Below are positions 11,357-23,100 of a stretch of 64,000 nucleotides of DNA, piece after piece. Origin of the DNA: Pyrus communis (taxonomy: Eukaryota > Streptophyta > Magnoliopsida > Rosales > Rosaceae); assembly GCF_963583255.1 (NCBI RefSeq), contig NC_084817.1, forward strand, positions 21,300,837-21,364,836, read 5' to 3'. The stretch's first letter is position 1. The number at the start of each line of letters is the position of its first letter. Below the pieces are notes generated by a model that did no database searches, had not been told where the DNA came from, and was given only the letters and a program-made list of their open reading frames with translations. Both the position numbers and the translations under genes were made by a program.

Positions 11357-14300
11357 TCATGTGACAGCTCTGGGCTTCTGAGCAGTAGAACGTGGAATAG
11401 CCAAGATGGCCACCAGGCCGCTCGCTAAGGATGCAACTCCTGCCACGGCAAAGGCTGGAGCGTTTCCACCACCAAATAGCTGATCCCATGGTCCACTTCC
11501 TAGTGATACGACCACCTGTTCTCAAAAAAAAACAAATATTCATGATCAAAACCAATATAACAAAGATGATAACTGTCATTCACAGAGAAGTCCATGGGAG
11601 CTCAATCAATATAACAAAGATGATTACAAGTGATATTATACACTAATCTACCATACTAAGGGGAGGGAGGAGGGTTTGAACCTGAGACGCAATGGGTTGA
11701 AGAGGAAGGCCCTAACCAACAATGCAATCTACCACTTGCAATTATCGAGTAATTGTTATAATAAGGGAAAAAATAAATACGATTTTTTTTCAAAGCATAC
11801 TCTTCAACTCAAGCATCGATGCTTTGCATAAGGGACCAACCCATACCTGAACAGCTGAACCATCACATCCTAGTAGCAGTTTTAAGGGGTTTTGTGAAAC
11901 AGGGTATTGTTTCTTGGGTTGCGTCAGTAATTCGTCCAAAAATGTGATAGTAGAAAACAATTTCGACTATGTTTCACATAATAGAACAATGGAAAGGTAC
12001 AGAGCTTAAAATCGATTTTTCGTAATCGACCAATTGGTTAGCGACTGCAAGTCCCAGGTGAGGAGATGCTCAACATGAAAAGGTGGTGCTTATTTTCAGA
12101 GCTATTAGGCTTGAAGAAGCAAACTCATATGTGTGTATATACATAGAATACATAGAAGGTAGTGCTACGGGAAGAGGAAGACCAAAAAACATCTTAGCTA
12201 GTGGTAATTAGGAAATATATCAAAACATATGACTTAAAATGAAAATTTAACCAATGATAGGATATGACAAAGAATTAGGATGCATATAGACAACCCCAAA
12301 GTTGGGAAAAGGTGCAGGTGTAACATATGTGCATGTATCGCTTCGCGTTTGGTTGCTGATTGTAGAAGTGTAAATATAACCTTATACCAGTAACGCATTT
12401 CATGTTAATTTAGTTTCTACACAGAAGCGCACACATGCATTGCTAAAAGGAAAATGAGTGTTCTTACCTGCGGGATTACTATTGCCAGATTCAGTACACC
12501 CATTGATAAACCTACAAGAACCAAACATTAATGTAAGAAGTCCTACAGCTATAACTCCAACGAAAACTTTTTACCCACACCACCTTCTGTAAAAGAAATT
12601 CCCACCTTGGCCAAGTCCCAAAGACTCAATTCGAGAAGAAACCAAAGCATACGGAACACTGTATGTGATCTGCAACAAAAATTCTGGTAATTTAAATTCG
12701 ATTCATAGACCAAGTTCACGCACAAAGCATAGCCATTCCATAATAATTGTGCAGTGAAAGACCTCCAAAAACAATAGATAACTTTCAAATCCATACAAAA
12801 TGTTCAAAAAAACAAAAGAGAGAGTGATTAATAACACTTTCAAATCCACCGAAAATGTTTCAAAAACAAAAGAGGAAAGTGAAGGTGACTTTTCTTTGAA
12901 GGAAAAATTATTACTAGATAGGTCAAATTCTTACAGAGAAGATCCCAACTTGACACCCCCATCTGACAGCAGCATATTTTATTCTGAAGCAAATTTTTAT
13001 ATTCTTTTGATGTAAAATTGCCATTATAGTATGCTTGATCAATCATTGGTTACCAAAAGCAAAAGATTGATCGTAAGCACTCTGCTCACAAAATTTAGCC
13101 CTGTTTGCCTTCTAACAGTGAAACATACATTGCCAAATAGAAGGCATCCATTGCACTCAACCAGGGATATAAGCTTACCGCCAATGGAACACCAAGAATT
13201 GCAAAAATAGCCAGTGCAGCTATCACAATGCCATCTGGAGGTGAATCATGGCCCACAACGCCAATACTTTTGTTCACAAATGTAATAACAAGCATCGCAA
13301 GAAAGCAAAGAGTCATGAGAATGCTTGAAATCCCCCACACAAAACCAGCCCCCCATTTCCTGCAAAGCTTCTCCATCAGCACAGAGGTTATACCAAGAAC
13401 AACCGAATTCAACATCAGACCAAGAGCACCCATTCTAACACCCGTACTATAATTTATCCCTTCATTTGGCTTGCCACCATAAATCTCTCGACCCATCCAA
13501 TCAGTATCAAAAAGAAGAAATGGAAACCACCCAATCCAGTTTAGAGCAATAACAAGTAGGATTAACCATACAGACCCGGGGAAATATTTAAAAGCCCCAA
13601 ACAGCTCCCAGAGAAAAGCTTCTTCAATATGACTTGACTGTCCTGGCCCTTCATCAGCAAAGGGTGTAGTTCTGTTACTTGAACCCAGAGGTATTTCCTG
13701 AGCTGCTGATATGCTTATACACGTAGTAATTGCAATGAAGGCAGTGTCGATGAAGAAAGCAGACTTGAGGTTTGCACAGTTAACATTGCATGCTGGGGTA
13801 ATTGAAAATGGAAAAACCTTGAACAAATAACTGAGTGATCCAATTGCATAGCCAAGAACATTGCCAACCGCCATAAACAGAGAGAAATAAGCGTTTGCCA
13901 CTCGAGTTCTTCGATAATCCTTTTCTAACAAGAGAGAAATTAAGAAGGAAAATAAAGTGTTACTGGTTTTTATTTTGAAACTTTGAACATCAAGCACATT
14001 TGATATTTTCCGGCAGATTGGCAGCTAAGTGATGTTCCTCAAAAGAACCAACCACACTCCATGCATCAATAATTTCTAGGCTCCACGCATCAATAATTTC
14101 TAGGTTTTCTTAGAGACCTCTGCAAGACTGCAACGAATCAAAATTCTAGCATTTGCAGACATAGTCTCTACACGATATTTGTGCAGGAGGTCTGTTCAAC
14201 GTCCATCTCGCATATAGGAAAATATAAATAGCTTTCTTGCTACAATAGTAGCCATTATTCTGTATTGCATTCAAATATGCATACAAAGTACCGACCCCAA

Positions 14301-15322
14301 ACTTAACAAGGATCTCGAGTTCGAGTTCTAAACTCTCAGGTTTAGGAACCGGTTTGAAACTAGGCCATCCAACAATCAAACACATAATTAGCAAATAAGT
14401 AGAGCCATAAACGGATAAGATGATCCGTGCCGTGCATCAAAAATTACACACGACTGCTTCTCGTTTATTACCACAGCATATAAAGTGGCTAAAATGGGTG
14501 GATTATCAATACCAAAGTTCCAAAATTAGGAAAATGTTTACAGTTTCAGCCTCCAGCAGATCATAAGAGACCTAATTTATGATGAGTTTTCAACAGCATT
14601 TTTTCACAGAATATAAATACATATTTGAAGTTAAAGTTATAAACAACCGCAAAATTCTTAAAAAATAATTCCAAAATTGACTAAAATTTGACTAAAGTCA
14701 ATGGATTGAATAGTCTCTTACTAGAGTCTGAGCAATTTAAACCTCGATACCAATTTATTCCCGCACACAGTGTAAATATATTGTTTTATCAAAAAAAAGG
14801 AAAGTTGGCAAATTTAATAAATGGAAGGTTCATACCAGTGAGATCAGCGAGGAGAGCTCTACAAGGACCCTGAGTCACATTATTGGCCACGTCCAGAATC
14901 CAAAACCCGAACACGAATACGGCGATGGCTCTGGGCCTGATGCCGCCTCCTCTGTCACCGAGCAACCACCCGATATCGGCAGAGAAACCGATTATTAGAA
15001 CGGAAACGGCGATACAGGCCGCTCCGACGACGATGAAGGGGCGCCGGCGACCGTATCGGCTTGTGCAGCGGTCGCTCATGTGTCCCACAAGGGGCTGGAC
15101 CACAAGGCCCGATAACGGTCCACAGAGCCATATGATGCTGGCCCAAGCGTGAGGGATTCCGAGCTCTTGGACGTACGGAGTCAAGAGCGAGAGCTGTAGG
15201 GCCCACCCGAATTGGATTCCACACGCGACCGATGCCACTCGGAGGAGCTGCCGGAGTGGGATTCGGGTTCTGACCGCCGGTCGAGCCCTGACCCGGTGCC
15301 CGTCTGCTTCTAGAGCTGGCAT
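11357..15322 (-). CDS. SUT4: Sucrose/H+ symporter, SUT4 clade (five exons)
   Basis: Exons on the minus strand: 15322-14836, 13924-13179, 12669-12606, 12511-12468, 11515-11357. All introns are GT..AG and phases agree, giving a 499-residue protein, normal for SUT4 members (about 500). The family is a GPH-type 12-helix carrier that moves sucrose with protons. Visible signatures are [33 protein letters not shown] with the conserved His, the RYGRRRP loop after helix 2, [18 protein letters not shown], and [15 protein letters not shown]. Type III (SUT4) members sit mainly in the tonoplast and export sucrose from the vacuole. The N-terminus carries LRQLL (residues 23-27), matching the LXXLL sorting motif reported for vacuolar SUT4 proteins. 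Joining exons 1 and 2 creates [17 protein letters not shown]. No frameshift or missing key residue is visible. Confidence 0.95.
11650..11745 (-). repeat. tRNA-derived SINE fragment in SUT4 intron 4
   Basis: Read on the minus strand this has a GGTAGATTGCATTGTTGGTT region followed by GGTTCAAACCC, a good Pol III B-box. It lies between the exons at 12468 and 11515, within the 0.95-kb intron. No clear tail or target duplication was found. Confidence 0.5.
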
Positions 15323-15364
15323 GGCGACCGGTCCCCCCTCTCTCTCACTCTCTCTAGCACTCTC

Positions 15365-15373
15365 AAATATATA
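15365..15373 (-). promoter_or_regulatory. Possible TATA element of the SUT4 gene
   Basis: TATATATTT on the minus strand, about 45-50 bp upstream of the ATG at 15322, next to a GA-rich leader (CT-rich on the plus strand). If used, the 5' UTR would be very short. Weak evidence. Confidence 0.3.
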
Positions 15374-15579
15374 CCTTCCTTCTCTCTTTCAGCCTACAAC
15401 TGTAATCGAAGTTTCTCTCTCTAGAAATGGAAGATGGAGTAAAGAGAGAGACAAGGTGGCGGTTTTTTGTTTGGCCGCGGCAACGTCAGCTGTGAAGTCA
15501 CAGTGAAAGTGAACTGGAAGGGTGTGCGAAGACGGAAATGCCCTTGAATTGTGATCAAATTTACGGAGACGACCTGGCA

Positions 15580-16640
15580 AAAGCTGTCACTATTTGAGTA
15601 TTTGTCCAATTCAAGGAAAATATGTTCACAATTTTAATCGGAACCAAACGTACTTATTTTGGCATGTGGTTTTATCTGCCACTTGTTGAATATGACATAA
15701 AGGTTTTTTTTTGTTTTGGAACAAATGATATTATATTAAGCGGGTGGTGATGGTTTTAAACTCATAATGGATTAGTAATAATATGTTTCAAATTCATTTT
15801 TCGTGAGAATCGAACATAAAACATCTTACTTAAGCCTCCACCTGAGCTCCATCTATAGGCTAGTCTTCTGCTCGTCATCCAACTAACGCCTAGTACATGC
15901 TAAAACTTTGGTATTTATTGAGTTGGGCAAATAGTAGTATTTTTGTTATAAACCATTCATGATTGGAGTTTGGAGTGGCAAATTATGATTGGAAGTGAGG
16001 GCAAGGTCGGTGTGGCATTTTGGCATTCGAGAGCTCAACTGTCAAGTGACAAGCAGAAGGTTGCACCGAAAGGCTAAATTGTTTATGTAAACGACACAAA
16101 AAAATCTATATAATTTGGTGGTATTCATTTTTTAGTTTTGATGAATGCAGGCCTGTTGGTTTGATGGGTGTTTGATGGTGTTTGGATGTACTAGGTAAAA
16201 TGGGTTGTATTTGATGAAAATGATTAAAACCGAAACGAATAAAACTCGATCTGTGTCATAGAGGATTAGGCCAGCCAGATTACATCTTAAGGGTTAGATT
16301 GTCAGACTCATATTGAAGCAAAATTGGTAATTATTTACAATATTTTAATCTAATTTAAAAGTGACACTCAATTTACTCATAATTCTCGCCTTAACTATAT
16401 CTATTGAATACATAATGAGTGGCTCATCGGTTAACGAAGTATTGTCTCTTGAATGATCTCTATACACTAATTTAAATGTGTCATTTTAAAAATTGTAGTA
16501 GTTCTTACGTTTTAGTGAATACCCATATATTTTCTCTACTAAAGAGAAAGAATAAACCATTTGATCCTTAAACATATGGAATTTTAGAATTTCACTTTTT
16601 TGATCCATTTAGTACTACTCATCAAAAATTGAGTCGGAAA
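15580..16640. other. Spacer upstream of SUT4
   Basis: AT-rich DNA without recognisable genes or bounded elements. It presumably includes distal promoter sequence of the minus-strand SUT4 gene. Confidence 0.4.
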
Positions 16641-16650
16641 CGAACTCTTT

Positions 16651-16822
16651 GCCACTTAATACTACAATTTAGTGGTATTGTTCTTCACTTGTAAGTGAAA
16701 GGTCTTGTATTTGATTCTCACCAAAAGAGAATTTAAACCACATTATTGATAACTCATTGTGAGACTTAACCCACTCTCTCCCCCTTAGTGTAAATAATAT
16801 CGTTTGTTCAAATAAAAAAAAA
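16651..16822 (+). repeat. tRNA-derived SINE, family 1
   Basis: Starts GCCACTTAATACTAC, contains the diagnostic block TTCACTTGTAAGTGAAAGGTC, a degenerate B-box (TTGATTCTC), AACCACATTATTG, CCCCCTTAGTGTAAATAA, and ends in an A-rich tail. Related copies occur at 25.06-25.62, 43.72-43.89, 54.16-54.29 and (reverse) 60.39-60.51 kb. Confidence 0.7.
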
Positions 16823-16936
16823 GATTGTTTTCTATCATTAATTAGTTGTATACATTGATATATCATTATCTCGTTGTCACTAGAATAATAAACATCGATG
16901 TATTATTAAAACGCTCCCACTAGACATATATATTGA

Positions 16937-17361
16937 CGTTGGGAGTTAGCAATCCCACATCAGACAGAGGGAGAAGAGAAGAGTACTTTAAATAGATTAC
17001 CCCATTTTAACTAACACCGAGGTCTTTTTGTGATAAAACCTCACACCTGACGAATTAGGCAGGTGGTAAAGTGGGGATAGTATCGGTGTTGTTGGAGTGG
17101 GCCCTCGACCGTCGACATGAAAAATTCAACATGGTATCAGAGCCAGGGGACGAGCCCGTACTGCCACATGATTGGGTGGGTCCCCGTTTGGCCCCGCGTG
17201 ATAGGTGAGCCCCGACATGGCTCCACGTGGTTGCTGATGTGTGGATCTCCACGTGTGACCCATAAAAATGAGGTCTCACGTGTTAGGGAGTGTTGGAAGT
17301 CAGCAATCCCACATCTAACTAACACCGAGGCCTTCGGCCTATCGACCTAAAAAATTCAACA
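16937..17361 (+). mobile_element. TRIM-like LTR mini-element, copy A
   Basis: The 5' LTR (16937-17131) ends GAAAAATTCAACA and is followed directly by TGGTATCAGAGCCAGGGG (from 17132), an initiator-tRNA-Met primer-binding site. The non-coding internal part ends in a purine-rich TGTTAGGGAG just before the 3' LTR (17291-17361), which begins TGTTGGAAGTCAGC and ends TTCAACA. The 3' LTR is only 71 bp because two internal blocks present in the 195-bp 5' LTR are missing. TATATTGA occurs directly before (16929-16936) and after (17362-17369) the element. Confidence 0.75.
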
Positions 17362-17440
17362 TATATTGAAATGTCATTGTCTCGGGCCACATAGATTGTT
17401 TTCTATCATTAATTAGTTGTATACATTGATATATCATTAA

Positions 17441-17856
17441 TTAGCAGTCCCACATCGGAGAGAGGGAGAAAAGAAGAGTACTTTAAATAGATTACCACAT
17501 TCTAACTAACATCGAGGCCTTCTGTGATAAAACCTTACATCTGACAGATTGGGCAGGTGGTAAAATGAGGACAGTATCGGTGTTGTTGGAGTGGGCCCTC
17601 GGCCCGTCGACTTGAAAAATTCAACATGGTATTAGAGCCAGGGGACGGGCCCGTACTGCCACATGATTGGATGGGTCCCCGTTTGGCCCCGCGTGATAGG
17701 TGAGCCCCGACATGGCTCCACATGATTGCTGATGTGTGGATCTCCACGTGTGACCCATAAAAATGGGATCCTACGTGTGAGGGAGTGTTGGAAGTCAGCA
17801 GTCCCACATCTAACTAACACCGAGGCCTTCAACCCCTCGACTTGAAAAATTCAACA
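17441..17856 (+). mobile_element. TRIM-like LTR mini-element, copy B (tandem duplicate)
   Basis: Near-copy of element A. The 5' LTR starts internally (TTAGCAGTCCCACATC) and ends at 17626, followed by TGGTATTAGAGCCAGGGG (one change in the primer-binding site). The 3' LTR (17786-17856) has the same 71-bp deleted structure. Flanking host sequence is duplicated too: GATTGTTTTCTATCATTAAT starts at 16823 and again at 17394, and TCATTGTCTCGGGCCACATA follows each copy. Copy B therefore arose by tandem duplication, not a second insertion; about 80 bp at its left end was lost. Confidence 0.75.
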
Positions 17857-18200
17857 TATATTCATTGTCTCGGGCCACATATAATTTGATAAATATGTGA
17901 TACCTGTCCTCAAGGAAGGTTTGGGGGTTTCGGGGTGGGGTTGTTAATGGTCATAAAAATGAAAGTGCATGAGTACTTATTGAACAAGCATGCTTTATGA
18001 GATGCCTTGTCCTGTATAAAAACTCCAAGGAGTTGAGCATTATTAGAGAGAGAAAAGGGAATTAAAAAGAGTGGGGTTGACAGGTACAGGCACAATAAAA
18101 ATCCTAGGTTGCTTTATTTGTATTTACTATCTAGTACAATTCTCAGCATGTTGACAACATTGGAAGTTTGTTCATTATGTTGGAAGGTGGTGATAGGTAA

Positions 18201-18420
18201 GGAATCCGGATCTTCATCGGATTCTTTTTATGCAGATTCTGAAGATTTGTCAATCCTATTTGTTTATCGTATATTGTGCGGTTAGAAATTATTTTAAATA
18301 TTTTTATTTAAAATTAAATACAAACAATACTTGACAAAAACTAACTGCACGATATACAATGAACAAATACGATTTACGGATCCCAGGATCCTCACCAAAA
18401 TGATCCGAAGAGGATTCTGT
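18201..18420. mobile_element. Palindromic MITE-like element
   Basis: Arms GGATCTTCATCGGATTC... and ...TGATCCGAAGAGGATTC are inverted. Inside, TCGTATATTGTGCGGTTAG is inverted relative to CTAACTGCACGATATACAA. Boundaries are approximate; no target duplication was confirmed. Confidence 0.6.
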
Positions 18421-19074
18421 TGGATAGATAGGAAATTCAGACTGTAAAGCTATTCCTAATCTAGATTAGGCGTTAAAATTTTAAAATTTAGTCACGTATT
18501 TTTAACTATTTATCTATACATATGAAGTCAAGTATTTTTTTTTCTTCAACTAAGGGACCTATAATTCTTACCCCTAATTTTATAATTTTGTTAAAACTTT
18601 TGTTTTTTTTTTTTTTTTTTTTTTTTTGCTAATAATTTTTGTACTTGTTTTATTTTCCGAACATTTTGATGTAAAATATTCAAATTTCAAAGAAAAAACC
18701 GTTGAGAAAATTGATATTTTTTATTTTTATGGATTAGTGAACAAATGTATGTGTATTTATAGATTTTTGGAGGAGTTTTGGTGTCAGGTCTAATTTGGAT
18801 TAATTAATAATAGCATTTTGACCGTTGGAATTAAATTTGGGTCATTAGATCTTTTTTATTACAGTTAAAATTGAATTTGAGTTGTTGAATTTAAAAGAGA
18901 TGTAGCTGAACGCGCCACACTGTATCAAAATCCAGGAGGCACTACTACCATTAGATGGTAACAACACGCCAATCTAGGTCGTAGAAAGTGTGATGCTGGT
19001 GCACTCTCCTGCAATCGATCCATCCCCTTGTCTGCTTATTCGCGCATTGATGGTCTTCACATGGAGAAAGTTTT

Positions 19075-19221
19075 AGTTGTGACGGGAACATAAGTGGTAC
19101 ACCACATGTTTTAATAGGAGTGGTGAGAAATTTTATTTTTTAAGTTATTAACTTTTTATCACACATATTTCATCATTTGTATAATGACACGTGGTGTACC
19201 AGCCCGTGTATCAGTCACACT
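19075..19221. mobile_element. Short inverted-repeat MITE
   Basis: Left arm AGTTGTGACGGGAACATAAG followed by TGGTACACCACATG pairs with CACGTGGTGTACCAGCCCG and TCAGTCACACT on the right. About 147 bp, non-coding. Confidence 0.55.
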
Positions 19222-19229
19222 GAAAAATC

Positions 19230-21450
19230 TCTCATTCACGTGGGCTGGCTCTGCTGCTAGTCTCACATGGCGTGGGTCCCTTGGCCCACTTGCAAACTTA
19301 TCCATGTGGGGTGGGAAGTCATCCCAAATTCCCACCCCTAATCCCAAAATCCCATTTTTCCCACTCCAAAATACATGCCTTGGAGAGGTTTTGGACCCAA
19401 AATTTGGGTTTATTTTGTTTCCCACCCTTCCATCGGAGACAGTCTAATATATTGTCTAATTTGTGTTTATATAAAATTAAAAGAAGAAAAAAAAAATTTA
19501 TCAACTAAAAATCATGAAAACACAAAGAAGTTGATATTACACTTCAAAATCAATTGGCGATAGGAGAAGTAGCTTAACTCAACTCTTATAAGCAAGTGCA
19601 ATATCCCCTAAATTTTTAACAAAAGACAGCACTCTCCATCTTCACTTACTTAAAAACAAACTCAGTTGATCCAATTACCATTTGGGCTACAACTACAACC
19701 CAAATTGCAGTATCGGGCTCATTCGGAGACTACAAAATTTGGACGCATCGGCAATTCTTCGTACCTGTATGAATGAACAAAAAGCCTTAGCTTGCCAAAT
19801 CTTTGTTGCACAAGATGGGCCAAGCCAGGTCGAATTCAATATAATTGGGTTTATGACTTGTAATTTTTCATTGGCCACACCCGCCGAAGCAAAATACCTT
19901 TTCATCAAGGATATTAATTATTGCCTTGCAAAAAAATTTCTTACAATAAATAGTATCAAGCCATACTCATAAATTATCTCCAACCAAAAGGGCTAAATAT
20001 AACCTTCTTAATAATTTATTAGTTTTAAATTTATACTATAAATCTATTGGTTATTTCAATTAAATTACTTTTAGATATTTTCAAATCTAGCCGTTGAATT
20101 TGAATAAATTATTGCAACAAATGAGCTGGGCCCCAAAAAAGGGGCTAAAAGGCTGCTACGTTCAGCCATCCAGATGCCCTTTGGCAAAATAATTATATGG
20201 TGAGCTCCATAGAATTATAGCACAACTATAGGTTGAAGATGAATTTTTAGACAAATCAGATTATTTTTTTTGATTTTTTGACCTTTAACCCTCTTTATTG
20301 AAGATGACCTTAAGTCGATCCTTGAAAAGCTAAAAAAATGGCCAAGGACCGTTGTGGGGTGACTCGAGTTCGGCTCTATTTTTAGGGTTGTCGGCCTTCC
20401 CAATCCGATCACAATGCCGGACTTGATTGGGCCGTTTTAAAAATGAATAGAACATGGAACTTGCTTTAGGCTCTGAGTCGGCTAAATTGGACAAAATTGG
20501 TGTCAATTTAGGCAAGGGAAAATAAAAAGAAGGAGGTGACATTTAATTAACAAAAATGATTGGAGGATTGAGAATTCATAGGTTAAAAAGGTTATTTGAT
20601 GCTAGCATATCCCACAAGTGGATGTTTTAGACTTTTTGAATTGTTTAGGATCATTTTAATATTTTGTTGTTTGTGACACATTGGTAATCTTGGATTTTAA
20701 GAGGTAGTTTCCCAAGAGTGCCTGCATCTGTCGCTCTGCCCCGCTCTGCTATCTTGACATTAAAAGTATGAGGAGTATCCAATGGTCCTCTAACTAAAGT
20801 GTTTGTACCCAAATTTGCATTATCGGTGTATTTAGAGAGGCCATTGAATTATATATATTTTTTAAATATTACTATTGAATTTTTGCAATAATTATATGTT
20901 GAAAATATTTATGACCATGTAGAAATTAAATTGAATTGGAGAAAGAGATTCTCTTCGAATTTCTTCCTCCAAAGCCCACGGATCAAATAATCCGAACTTT
21001 TGAAATTTAATCCAATAGTCCTTAAAATTTGGGCCCCTAAAAGTTATAATAAGTTTTTGTTGTATGATTAAATTTCAAGAGTCCGGATCACTTAATCTAC
21101 AAACTTTAGAAGAAGAGATATGAAGATGATATCTTTCCGAATTGGAGTCCTCTGGCACGTTGTTTTCAAAGAACCGGCAGAGTTTCCATGGATTTTAATC
21201 ATAGCATATCCTAATCATGCTAATGGGTTTGCATGGCTTATGCTTAACCAAGTGTCAATCCGCTTTTGTTTTGAAAAGGTGCACGTAGGTTTTTGGACGG
21301 TGATGATGATGATGCAATCTGAAGGGTATAGTAGGTCCACGTCAACTTGTTGGATGGTTTGATAATGGGATGGCGATCCGTGGTATTGCAATTGGTTTGG
21401 TTTGCATGTAGTTGTTACTGTGTCCTCATCTACAACCTTGACATTAAAAA
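19230..21450. other. Gene-free spacer
   Basis: Open frames up to 96 codons (for example 19682-19972) show no recognisable domain. No bounded repeat or RNA gene is evident to me in this stretch. Confidence 0.4.
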
Positions 21451-21454
21451 TAAG

Positions 21455-21625
21455 GGGTTTTAAGGAAAATCCGATATATTTTTATTGTTTATTTTAACAA
21501 AAAAAATTATATTTTTAAATTAAAAATTTAAATTTGGTACTATTTATTTTATCTTTTATTTTATCTTTATCGTTAAAACTAAAAATTTTCAAACCCTTTT
21601 CATTAGTTTTCTTTTAAAAATATGT
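21455..21625. repeat. Dispersed MITE family copy (AACGATAAAG type)
   Basis: AT-rich repeat with GGTACTATTTATTTTATC and TTTATCGTTAAAACTAAAAA, related in inverse orientation to copies at about 33.78-33.96 and 39.83-40.0 kb, which share GTAAATAGTACC-like and ACTTTTTAG(A/T)GTAAAAATAT motifs. Non-coding. Confidence 0.5.
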
Positions 21626-21846
21626 GTAGTATCCAAAATGCCGACTTAATTTCCTAACCAAAGATAAATCATTGAAGTTGTGGGAACTTCCATAGTCAAT
21701 GACAACTTTGTTTGGATACGTTGCAGGTGGAGCAAGGAAACAAAACAATATGGGTGATGCTTTTTCCATCCCCACTCACTTTTTAATTGAATTTTAACTT
21801 ACAAGTTTGTCTAATTGTAAAACGTGGATGAGGATCTTAAAAAATA

Positions 21847-22148
21847 CTAGCATATGGGTACACACAAAGTGTATGTGAGAAATTTTTTTTATTTTTTATT
21901 TTTGAAATAGAAGGAGAGGAAGAGAGTGATAGAGAATGTGGGAATGTGAAGTTTTTTTTTTTTAATTAGAGATATGTTAGGATTACATGTAGGTGATGCT
22001 TTGAAAAACAAAAAAAAACAAAATTTGGTTGTGTGAAATTACATTTTTGCCCCATATTTCTTATTCATGTTCTGTTTTAATTAGAATGTTAAACTAGTAA
22101 CTTCATAGGATTTTGATTGTCAATGAGTATTTTATTAAGTAGTAGAGA
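21847..22148 (-). mobile_element. Non-autonomous mini-Helitron (302 bp)
   Basis: On the minus strand it begins TCTCTACTACTTAATAAA (22148 downward) directly after an A, and ends with a hairpin region (ACACTTTGTGTGT), CCCATATG and CTAG (21850-21847), followed by T. Both termini and the A/T insertion site fit Helitrons. It has no coding capacity. Two others share this layout, at 42.1-42.4 and 59.0-59.3 kb. Confidence 0.85.
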
Positions 22149-22159
22149 TATATAATAAT

Positions 22160-22358
22160 GGACTTGGATCCTCTCCTGAGCCCAAGGAGAGGATTCTCCT
22201 AACCAAAGCACTTGGGCCTTTGGATGAAAATCCAACGACTACAAACAGAGGGGTCCCTTTAAAGTTATAATAATTATAACCGTTTGATTTTCATCCAACA
22301 GCCCAAGTGTTTTGGTCAGGAGGATCCTCTCCTTGGGCTCAGGAGAGGATCCAAATCC
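22160..22358. mobile_element. Mutator-type MITE with 9-bp target duplication
   Basis: A 199-bp element with inverted ends GGACTTGGATCCTCTCCTGA and TCAGGAGAGGATCCAAATCC, flanked by perfect TATAATAAT repeats (22151-22159 and 22359-22367). It lies only 11 bp beyond the Helitron 5' terminus. Confidence 0.9.
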
Positions 22359-22367
22359 TATAATAAT

Positions 22368-23089
22368 AACTTACAATGGTCGATAAGGATCTTAAAAAAT
22401 ATGTAGTAATAATAATAATAATAGATTTAGTGCGAAAAGGTAAAATGAGCTTTAGACTTACATTGAGTGGCTAAAGGAATGGAAAAATATGAAAGCATTC
22501 ACAAAGAAAATTTTTTTTTTAAAAAAAATACAAAATAAATAACAAAGGATAAGAATAGAAGAAATTTTAAAACGAAAAAGTATGGATACCCTTTCTAATT
22601 AAAAGATAAGAAGTTCGCAATTGATAATGATTAAATACTAACACTAAATATTGAAGTGCGTAACCACACAACAACAGCAGATAATATATATCGTCACCAT
22701 TGTGTATAGCACGGATTTTGTCTCATTGTCATCGGTGTTGGATCTAAGCTATATATGGCCCTTAAAGAAAGTCATCATCACTTTTTTTTTTTTTTTTTTT
22801 TTTTTTTGTTTTTTTGAAGAACAAGTCATCATCACTTTTAGGCTTACAGCTTTTGGTTCTTTTGCACTTATTTTTCTAAGTTGTAAAGTATATATTAATT
22901 ATTCTGTCATTGTTAAAGAATCACAATTTAAATTATTAAATAAGAGTGGTATATGTTGATTAAGCTGTAGAGTCCGTAAATGCGCTATAAATAAAGTTGA
23001 TTATTTAGGTTTAGGATAAACCTTGACTTGACGAGATTCCATGAAAAGAACTTTCCAGCGGGTACGGGATAAACAAATCTACAACAACA
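22368..23089. other. AT-rich spacer
   Basis: Contains a T run (about 22782-22807) and short A/T repeats. No gene or bounded element recognised. Confidence 0.45.
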
Positions 23090-23100
23090 TTATTACTTAA

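Noticed and set aside
13228..13452. Plus-strand frame within the SUT4 exon 2 region
   Set aside because: Antisense shadow of the transporter exon.
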